Of a stretch of DNA of 64,000 nucleotides, positions 24,043-32,500 are shown piece by piece. A program made the position numbers and the translations under genes. The notes beneath the pieces are model-generated. The model saw nothing but the letters and a program-made list of their open reading frames with translations, was not told the origin of the DNA and made no database searches. Location of the stretch: the NCBI GenBank assembly GCA_014925825.1, contig JACGCK010000147.1:49252-113251 (forward strand). The letters run 5' to 3'. This DNA comes from Pholiota molesta (lineage: Eukaryota; Basidiomycota; Agaricomycetes; Agaricales; Strophariaceae). Every line of letters begins with the position of its first letter. Position 1 is the stretch's first letter.

Positions 24043-25508
24043 GGCAAAGAGAAAATGCCGCTAGATTGACGCAGACTGCCGCAACTCATGCCGAGACATG
24101 CCGATTGGCTTTGCCAAGGACTGCCGCAGCACTTCGCGCATATGATAGGTAGCTTTTACCCAACTGATGCGCCAGTTTGACAGTCTTTTTTGAGTTCGCA
24201 AAGGTAGTATCTACTCTGAATAGATGTGTGGTATGTAAAAACCGAGATTTGCTAAGGTGGGAGGATGTGCAAGTCAACTTGTAGCATAGGCAGTACAATC
24301 AAAGTACTTACCGTTGACGCAGGATTGCCGCAGATGTGACGCAGAGTCGCCGCAAATATGACGCAAGATAGGCGCAGGTGTGCGCTGCAGACCGCAGATG
24401 TGCTGCAGATGTGACGCAGGATTGGCACAGTACTAATTACACCAAGACCCAGCCAAAACTGCAGTGAACTTGAATCATAATAATATCCTCTCAAACAGTA
24501 CTACAATATTTAAGAACCGCAAGATTCACTGAGGACAGCAAAATGGCATTCGGTGCAGCACACATACCAGTCAATTTCCAACATGTATTTCCACCAGTGT
24601 TTAAGCAGTTAATGGGTGTGAATGAGTTTAAATGGGACTGAGGAAATAGGCGCTCGATATGAACACTTGATAAAAATAGATAGTTATATATTCAATGCGC
24701 GCACATCAGTTCTCGGTGATACTCCTGAGTCCTCGCCTTAGCATTACTGATTAGACTAAAATTTACTCACTGACCACGCACGTTAATCAGTCCTTGCAAG
24801 GCAAGAAGAATACTAGGAAAACATTGACGAGCTTTATAATGGTCGGATCGAATAGTAATGTTGCACGCGTTCAGCGATCTCGTCTCTGGGACATTGCCAA
24901 GGACTGCCGCAGTATTGCCGCAGATGTGCCGCAGGATTGACGCAGGACTGCTGCACGCATGTCAGGGCATATCACATGGAAAAAAACACCTGAGAAGAGT
25001 CTCTAAGTGTTCATCTCAATGTTTATTACTACAATAGCAACATTGTATGTCGAGAAACAAGCAATACTTTTCCACTTGAAATAAAAAGGGCCAGGACTAT
25101 GGGCCAGCCGCCACATGGAGGGAATATGCCGCAGATGTGCCGCAAGATCGCCGCAGATGTGCCGCAGGATTGCCGCAGATTTGATGCAGGATTGCCGCAA
25201 CGATATGAAATACATGTAGCTCACTTTTCTTTGTATAATTGAGCTTTTATTGATGTTTGTTCACTTGTAGACAATGTATTTATATAAGAGGTGACTAGCA
25301 ATCACCTGGATGTGTGATCAGACTTAACAGAAGGGTCATATCTACAACATATCTATAGAAAACCTAGGAACTTGCAGTGAACGGACACTGGAAGGGGAGG
25401 TAACGAAAGCTAAAAATAGGACGTATGATCGTTATTCCGAAATGCCGGGCCCGGCAGCTGCGGCAGTCTGCGTCACTCTGCGTCACTCTGCGGCAAAAGT
25501 ACCGTGCC
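24043..25508. mobile_element. Non-autonomous TIR element, 1,466 bp, possibly Mutator-like
   Basis: The element lies between two exact copies of CGTTTTTCACG. Its ends are imperfect inverted repeats: both start GGCA and continue to TGCCGC, and they share a perfect 17-bp core TGACGCAGACTGCCGCA (24067-24083, reverse complement at 25459-25475). The right arm has one additional TGACGCAGAG repeat. No convincing open frame is present. The interior carries clusters of GCCGCAGATGT-type repeats. A target duplication of 8-11 bp with GC-rich subterminal repeats is typical of Mutator-like elements; that assignment is inference. Confidence 0.7.
24300..25205. repeat. GCCGCAGATGT subterminal repeat clusters inside the 1,466-bp element
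   Basis: Degenerate direct repeats of the form GCCGCAGATGTGCCGCAGGATT occur at about 24313-24425, 24895-24960 and 25118-25200. Such arrays are the usual transposase-binding regions of non-autonomous TIR elements. They are not CRISPR-like: the spacing is irregular and there are no unique spacers. Confidence 0.65.
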
Positions 25509-25519
25509 CGTTTTTCACG
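25509..25519 (+). repeat. 11-bp target-site duplication, right
   Basis: Exact copy of 24032-24042 (CGTTTTTCACG). Confidence 0.75.
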
Positions 25520-26050
25520 ACGATGTTGATTCGCCTCACACGGCCGCTTCTGTATGGGATGGTGATTCCGTTCCGGTATTCGCGCCTTCCAATGGGCTTG
25601 GCTGGCACCCAGCGCGCTTCCGACTCATAGGGCGGAGCTCGAGTACGAATGCACATGCGAGGGTGTCGGTGGAAGGATACCGGCGGCGGCAGACACTGCG
25701 TGGCTGGGTATGCGCGTGGTATGTGGGACTGAATCTGAGTGACTTCGTGCGATGTATCATGTATATTGTAAAATTGACCCTGATTAATCATGCATGATTA
25801 TTTTCCAACTTTTACTTCTTAGTGTTGAAGTAATCTGGAGGGCTCGTGAATTTTGTTCCCACTCATACATCCCGTATATGATAATTTATCTTGTACAAAA
25901 TTTACTAGCACAACTACGTCACGGTGCGCGTCGCCTAGAACGTGGACACAAAACGAATACGCAGAGTATCAGGTATCTGACTTCGACAGAGCCTGCTGGG
26001 CATGAGAACATTGAGAAGGCAAAGGCACCATCGCACGCGTCGAGCTCTAA
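25520..26050. other. Sequence right of the 1,466-bp element
   Basis: A frame over 25504-25797 (DDVDSPHTAASVWDGDSVPV) has an amino-acid make-up that looks coding, and it could be the displaced 3' part of the gene left of the element. The left block (...PRPSFFT) enters the target site in a different frame, so this is not shown. The remainder is AT-rich and featureless. Confidence 0.35.
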
Positions 26051-26054
26051 CTCT

Positions 26055-26450
26055 TTGACTAACACGGTACCAGCAAGATAACACCAACACCCGAAGACAA
26101 TAATATAGAAGACGGAGGAAACCCCATCGATACCCGTGTATACAGTATGAAGAGGACCGTGCACACCTTCGATAACGACATTGCATAGCTTGGCGAGACG
26201 CCCGCCGCACTGCGGCGCGCGCACACGGAGCCAAGTTAGGACTTGGCAAGGTAGCGTGCGCGGGTTCTCTTGTGCTGACCGCGGGTGGGCGAGGGGTAGG
26301 ACGCAGGGCCGAGAGCGCCTGGGGTGCGCATGGAGGTGGAGGATGGAGAATACCGGGGAGGCGAGGCTGTTGCCGTGGCACGGCGCTGACGCGCCGCTGT
26401 TCGTCCCAGAGCGCGCTTTCAAGTTGCAGGGTACGAGGGCGGCATGAATT
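26055..26450. repeat. Tandem duplicate A (about 525-bp period)
   Basis: The block from CCAGCAAGATAACACCAACA through GACGGAGGAAACC, AGAGGACCGTGCACAC and GGAGCCAAGTTAG to ACGGCGCTGACG recurs in the same order at about 26580-26950. It contains a decayed CAAGAGG-type MITE (26145-26274). Confidence 0.65.
26145..26274. mobile_element. CAAGAGG-type MITE, decayed copy in duplicate A
   Basis: The left end GTATGAAGAGGACCGTGCAC and the right end GTGCGCGGGTTCTCTTGTG form an imperfect inverted pair. Confidence 0.4.
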
Positions 26451-26579
26451 GCAGCGTCCCAGCATTACCCCGCGATTTGCGTGAACGCATCGACTGTGTG
26501 TTACTCGAGGCGTTCGGCAAATGCACAATCGCACGCGTCGCGCGCTGTGCCTGAGACGCTACCATCTGTCCAGGGCCTT

Positions 26580-26950
26580 CTCCCCTCGGGAAATAAAGGA
26601 CCAGCAAGATAAGACCAACACCCGAAAACAAATGCGGAAAACGGAGCAAACTCAATCGATACTCCTGTATAAGTATAAAGAGGACCGTGCACACGTGTCT
26701 CGACGCCACATAGCTTGGTGAGACGCGCGCCGCAGTGCGGTGCGTGAACTCGGAGCCAAGTTAGAAGTCAAGGTATCGTGCGCGCGTCCTCTTGTATCCG
26801 AGGGGCGTATGATGAAGCGAATGCAGCGCTGAGAGCCTGGCGTGCGAGTGAAGGAAGAGGATACCGGGGAGGAAAAGCTGTCGCCGTGCACGGCGCTGAC
26901 GAGGCGCTCCCCGCGCTCGAGCAGGAGAGTGGGGTGCAGGAACAGTTCCG
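26580..26950. repeat. Tandem duplicate B (about 525-bp period)
   Basis: Second copy of the block at 26055-26450, with scattered substitutions. It continues into GC-rich sequence with no gene I can support up to 27250. Confidence 0.65.
26673..26797. mobile_element. CAAGAGG-type MITE, copy in duplicate B
   Basis: The ends GTATAAAGAGGACCGTGCAC and GTGCGCGCGTCCTCTTGTAT are imperfect inverted repeats, 125 bp overall. It corresponds to 26145-26274. Confidence 0.5.
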
Positions 26951-27289
26951 CGGCAGCGCCGTCGTCGCCGCGGGTACATGCTGCAGGACACGATGCGCCG
27001 CGGAGCGGGGACGAACGATGTAGAGGGCATCGAAGCGCCTCGACAGGGCCCGCGACTGCGTTCCGTGGATCCATGCGGAAGCGGGCCCACTACATCCCGG
27101 GTTTCCCCGCGGGCAGCGATCTGCGTGCATCGTGCACGAGACAGCCGGTCTGGATAAGCGGAACAGAAAGTCCGCATGCATCAGATAAATTTGGGAAACG
27201 GGAGCATCGCACGATCATAACACCTCTGAACGCGAGCAGACTCCCGGTACGTATAGACTCGCCGTACCCAATCCGTCATGGAATTACAG

Positions 27290-30200
27290 AGGAGGTCAGG
27301 ATCGCTCGAAAAATAATTCCATGGCATTGACATGGCCACCAGAGGCAGTGGAGGCTGCTACTTTGAGAGGATATGGGTTCTCGTTTGTGCGCCATGTCAA
27401 ATGCGGACATCGAGTGATCGACCTCGTTCAGCATGGAGAGACGGTTTTGGTAGAGCCCCGATAGGAGGAAGGGAGAGGTTGTACATTGGAGACGAAGTCG
27501 GATAAGGGTAGTGAAAGAAGGGAAGGAATGAAGGCTGGAAGACATACCAGAGTATCGGTCAGACTGTCCTCGGTTCAGAAGAATCCAGTATGTACCAAGT
27601 CTACAAACAGCGTAGAACGCCGTATCAGGATATCGAGATAATTCACCCCACATTGGTATTTCTTCTAGTGCGTGAAGAGCATAGACTGACTTCCAAGCAA
27701 AAGGGTACGATCATAAGACGACAAGTACTCGGGGCGATCCTATTGATGATCAGCCGATGTTGTTCACCACTAAGCGAGAACATAACAAGCCAGTTTCCTC
27801 TTGGGATGGGTGAATTTGTAGCCTTGGGATGTACTGGAGAATCGTGGTCGTGGTTGGGTCGAGGTTCGTGTGCATGGTCCGGGCGCACACTGTGGGAATG
27901 TGTGAACGCGCTTCGACATTCGGGCCGCGGTCATCCGACGACTGCACATCGCCGTTGACGAGCTCTATTGACCGCGCTTGACCACCTCGAAGCCGCCGTC
28001 CTCCCAAGCATCGCCGCGGCCACTCTTATCCCTTAACTTTCTCCATTCCGGTCCTTGTGCCGCTGCTATGCCCACGACAGGACCCTCGTATGTACGCAGA
28101 TCGACGACACGCTCGTCTCTCCTCTATCCGATCCTTCGCAAACAGCAAGTGAGGGTATGCGACTGTCGCCGGGAGTAGGGAGTAGTGGAATTGAAGATCA
28201 GGTAAGCCGGGGTTCTCGCTGATGTCAGATTGAGTCTCGCTCATACTCCTGCCTACTCTGTTGCCGTCGCTGCCGATTTCAGCTTCGCGCTGTTGTCCTT
28301 CGACCTCCCGTTCCAGCTCTTGAGCACGCTCTGGGAGTCGGCACGTATATGCTCCCGTGCCCGCATTCTGCAACTTGAGCTCGAGGCCTGAGCGCCGCAC
28401 CTTCGCCTACAGCCCCGCTTGCTCTCTCCTGGTACGTATCATTCGTTCTCCATCATTGACGCGTCTTTGGATCTCACGTCAGACTCCAGGCTGGACCATC
28501 TCTTACCATCATATCCTGTTCGATCCCGTCGACGGACGTGCCCGTAGTCTCCTAGGCCATTGGTGTTGATCGGGGCATGGTGAGTAGCGTAGTTTGGCAT
28601 ACACTAGGGAGTCGGGGCTGCCTTGCTCATATTCTTTGCTCATCAGCTTACCGACATCGTCACCGTGCATGGACCCAGGGTTACTTTCGTTCCATGCCAG
28701 ATGTCATGGCCTTCCGTCTTCAGTTCTGCTCGCAATCGCAATCGGGGAGATTCAGGCTGTTCGCGTTGCGGAAACGAAAAGAGAATGTAAGGACCAACTT
28801 GACGACCATTTAGCAAACTTCGATCCGCGATACGTTCCGCGCCCTCATACAAGATGCTCGTCTTCGTTTGCGCACGCTTACCGCCATCGCCTTCCGAGCA
28901 TCGCCATCCCTTCCGTTCCTTATTGCCAGAAATTCCGTCCTGCAAGCACCCTGGTGCTCCCCTCGACAGCCTGTGGCGCCAGGAAAGGTGGACGCGATGG
29001 CCCCTATCGAGTGGGGCCCGTCTGGGAGATGGAGAGGTCTTGGGATGGGGGACAGGGTACGTCGACCTCTCCCGCTCGGGACACTCTGTGTTTGTGCCTT
29101 ACTCACACCGCCGCTCGGCAGGATCACGGTCGAACATCGGTTTCGTTTTGGTACGTGCTAGGCGTCAGCGCGTCGTGGCCCTCCGTCTCCCGTTTCTGCT
29201 GGCAAGCGGGGTGTTCCAAGGTGCTCGCTTTGCGCAGACGGAGAAGTTGATGGCAGACTCGACGTAATCACCTGGGTAATAGCCGCGGTGACAGCGCCGC
29301 CTGTCCGCATGCAAGATGCTCGTTGTTGCTTGCGGATGCTGTCTTCGTCTTCTGGGTACTGCAACTCTTTCAGTTCCTTACGCGCGCTCATATCTTTTGT
29401 TCAGTGTCTAAGCGTCTTCGTTGGAAACGCGCGATATGGCGAAGATGGTGCGGTCAGCGATCTTGCGACCACGCTGCGAATATACTTTGTCTACACGAGT
29501 CAAGAATGTAGTAGTTTCACACCGCTACAATGCTATGATTTCTATTCGAACTTGCAATATACTGAGACGCTATCGTTTTAAACATTGTTTTGCTGAACTT
29601 ATGTGATTTTTTAGGCGATCAGGCAAGTCAATCCGTAGATGTCCTCGTCCTTGCAAGTGCCACTCAGACTCGAAGGAACAATAAGCTGTCTTCGCTCGGA
29701 TCTTCAGATGATGCAGAGGTGATCAGTATCGGCTTGTCGTTCCGATTCCCCTGGAGGTCGTGAACACGCGTTCTTGTGAGCAATTTCATTGCCTCCGTGC
29801 GCTAGTTCGCCATTGTTCAAAAGCATGAACTTGGGAATGCGCTTGTGGGTATTGGGCAGCTATATCGGCGATCCGAGTTAGTTTGGTTGTGGGGTAGGTT
29901 GTCGTCACCTCTGCAGCCTTGGGGCTGTCAATTGTGCCTAGGCAAAGTCATAACAAAGTGCCGTTCTTCCATGATATTCTGCGGTGCTCATTCTGTCCTT
30001 CTTACACGCATTGTTCGACGTTTTGGGAAATAGTAGCATGTACGTAGTGCGATCTTTCTTTTTAGTGGGTAGACGGTGAAAATATGAGGGTATTTTTCGA
30101 ATGGGGTTAATGCTGACCGGTGCAGAGTTTTTTGATTGAGTCCGAGAACGATGTTCGGTTCGTTGTTCTTACCACAAAAATCGATATCTCATTGTTTGAA

Positions 30201-30775
30201 GGGGTATGATGAAATGAGCATAAAAGCGCGTCCATTTCTCAGTCTTTTGCACAATATTATACCCAATGTCGTCCCCCAATCGCACACTACGCCGTATAAC
30301 CTCCGCATCCACACCACCTTTGATGACATTGACGACGACGCCACCATCGGCCTCCAAGCGTCCTCGGTAGATGTAGGTGCGCGGCGTGGTGCCACTCCCA
30401 TCTTCGCGCAAAAGTGCACGTGGAATCCCCGTACCCAGCGCTTTGCCCATCGGTACCGGATATATGCCCGCCCAGACCGAGGCGTTACCGCGAGGTGGGT
30501 ATTGGGTGCCCTCCCACTGACACGAGCGAGAGGAATGACACGGGCCTCATATAGAGCACTTGTGGCAAGACCCGATGATGGAAGGTTCAAGGCAGCCCCG
30601 AATGGTCGATACGTCTCTTGGCTGAAGAGCTCAACAACGAGATTGTCAACATTCCAACACGTTTCCGTGTGCGCGAGGTATCGACTAGGGGGCTCCGGAG
30701 AGGTGGGGTGCACGGGCGGCGCTGGTGCAGTGGGGGGAGTTATAGGTTTTATCTTCATGTATATTGACTATTAAT
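27290..30775. repeat. Array unit 4
   Basis: The minus-strand 3' block (about 27330-27400) and one divergent start box (27871, ATGGTCCGGGCGCACA) are followed by exon-like blocks ending in GTAAGC or GTGAGT donors (28199, 28578, about 29056). The unit closes with an FDDIDD block at about 30320. From the minus-strand start the frame reads M-H-T-N-L-D-P-T-T-T-T, like M-R/H-L-S-F-D-P-T-T-T in units 2 and 3. No complete gene can be assembled. Confidence 0.5.
30265..30774 (+). pseudogene. FDDIDD-family gene, copy 4
   Basis: The motif is in an open frame (about 30310-30330) that continues to 30774 and encodes a basic, Arg-rich 212-codon stretch. The ATG at 30266 is in a different frame from the motif. 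An intron at a GTAGGTGC donor (about 30373) is possible. Function unknown. Confidence 0.35.
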
Positions 30776-31051
30776 GAACTAGAATTTGCAGTACTTCTAA
30801 GCAGATATTTGTATAGTCCACCCACGAGATGCATTGAGTAGAACTACATTTCCCATTTACAATTGTTAGTGTAATAAATTTTAGGATACAACACGATAAT
30901 TCGAATCGGCTGCACTCATTGCTTTCCCGCTTATATGCAAGCCGCGTGAATTCCTATACTTAGTGGTGGTGATTGGGGTAAGTATTGGGATATCGATCCA
31001 ACCATATTGAACAAAGTAAAATCCAGTATATAATTCACAACAAAATCTAAG
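30776..31051. other. AT-rich spacer
   Basis: No coding frame or structured repeat is seen between the end of unit 4 and the 68-bp repeats. Confidence 0.4.
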
Positions 31052-31187
31052 CATCGTAAATTACGCCTTAGAGTGTCCGAACGAAAGAACGCGCGAAAAT
31101 CAGTAAACATCTTATCTAGCATAGTAAATTATGTAGTAGAGCGTCCTAACGAATGAAAGCGCGAAAATCAGTCAACATCATATCTAG
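31052..31187 (+). repeat. 68-bp tandem repeat, two copies
   Basis: Two head-to-tail copies (31052-31119 and 31120-31187) share CAT-GTAAATTA, GAGYGTCC-AACGAA, GCGCGAAAATCAGT and ATCTAG. They lie directly downstream of the 3' end of the secreted-protein gene on the minus strand. Confidence 0.75.
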
Positions 31188-31257
31188 ATCTATTAACCGT
31201 CCACGAAAACCCGCCCAGAAACCTCCACCCCCACACCTTCTGCACGCCGCGCTCAGA

Positions 31258-31754
31258 TCAGAGCGCATGCTCAGGGCTGACGCGGCGCTTCTTGAGGTAG
31301 TTCCTGCGCGCCGCGCCGTCCTTGACCCCGCGGACGCTGTTCAGCGGCCGCGTCGGGAGGGGCGCGCGTGCGACGGCATTGGCGTCGCGGCGCCGTGCGT
31401 TCCCCATTCCCACCGCGGTCCCGGGGCAGAAGCCCGCGTCGGCGTCCTGCACCAGCGCCCCAGTAGTCTGCGACCATAAAACATCCGTGCGTGAGCGGCC
31501 ATTCGCACTGGAGATCAGTTAGGGTTAGGACTGCGTACCTTGGAGTACGTGCAGAAGAAGTCGTTCGGGTCCTCCCCGGCGAAGGCGGGGTACGAGCAGA
31601 AGATGGGGTCCGTGGTGAGGTTGTTCTCCGCGAGCGGGAAGTTGGCGGTGTCCGCCGCGGGGCAGGTGAAGGCGCTCGGGGTGCCGGAGGGGTTGGCGAG
31701 CGCGGGGAGGACAGCGCCGAGGGTGAGGAGGGCGGCGAGGACGGTGATGTGCAT
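31258..31754 (-). CDS. Small secreted cysteine-containing protein, 141 aa, two exons
   Basis: Exon 1 runs 31754-31539 (72 codons, donor GTACGC) and exon 2 runs 31467-31258 (69 codons plus stop); the 71-bp intron is phase 0. The start MHITVLAALLTLGAVLPALA is a clear signal peptide with a likely cut after ALA at residue 20. The mature N-terminal part has four cysteines (about residues 31, 53, 68 and 86) in a C-x21-C-x14-C-x17-C layout, with FFCTYSK across the exon join and DADAGFCPGTA after it. The C-terminal half is basic, with dibasic and RRR sites (NARRRDA, KKRRV) that could be processed by a KEX2-type protease. The cysteine half matches a pattern I know from uncharacterised secreted proteins of polypores. 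Role unknown. A TATA-like element (TATATATA on the minus strand, about 31880) lies upstream. Confidence 0.8.
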
Positions 31755-32500
31755 CGTATTTTTTGAAGCTATGAGGATGGAGGTGCGGCTCGGTGTTCTC
31801 AACGTGCGGGCGCGCGGTTGGGGATGCAGAGTCAGTCAGTGGGGGGAATTGACTAGGAGGACAGGAATTATGAGCGGTGGTATATATATCGTACGAGAGG
31901 CCCAGCCAGGCCCGCGAGATTAGAGGAAGAGAAAAAACATCATCGCACCTGGAGTTGAAAATAAGCCCCATTGAATTATGAGCGCGACATGTCCTTTGCG
32001 GCCATTTATAGGGTAGGAGAGCGGTTCGTGATGGTGGCGCCAGTCAGAGAAGCCAACCTTGCTGGAGGGATGAACTTTTCCAGTTTTTTTTTTTTTTTTT
32101 TTTTTTTTTGCGTCTGCGCTCAGCGGATGCGATGCTTGTGTAAATTACGTCCTCCTCCTCGTCCTCCTAACAAATCGTTTCGTTCCAGTTTGTTGCGCCT
32201 TTGTATAAAAAATAACATAGAATAAAAGAAGAAAAGCGCCGCGAGGCCGCAAGTGACTAAAAACATGTCGTCAAAAATGGAAACCAAAATCAAGTAATTA
32301 AGGGCACGCACTGGATGCACAATCTCCCCGCTGATCATGAATACTATCTCGAATCAGTCTCGAATAGCCGACCAAAGTCACCCAACCATGTTGTATTCTT
32401 GATGAGTTGTCCCCATGCGCGCTGCCCTGGGACGCCGTTTTGATGTCCTATCGAGCTCTGACACTGACAAGTGGTTGGAATCGCGCTTCCAAAGGCTGTC
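31755..32500. other. Upstream region of the secreted-protein gene and T-run spacer
   Basis: The stretch contains the TATA-like element at about 31880 and a run of 26 T at 32084-32109. There is no coding frame I can support. Confidence 0.4.

Noticed and set aside
24300..25205. GCCGCAG repeats as a CRISPR array
   Set aside because: The genome is eukaryotic, the repeats are degenerate and irregular, there are no unique spacers, and they lie inside a transposable element.
25442..25630. Open frame reading from the right end of the 1,466-bp element into flanking DNA
   Set aside because: It starts inside the element's inverted repeat and its residues there only reflect the repeated GCGGCA sequence. 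No protein family pattern.
2930..30775. The divergent repeated gene pairs as a homeodomain (A) mating-type locus
   Set aside because: The divergent layout fits, but no homeodomain signature (such as the WF-x-N-x-R helix) is visible in any frame. VSNWFDHHITHKDKK in the 1-kb insertion lacks it too.
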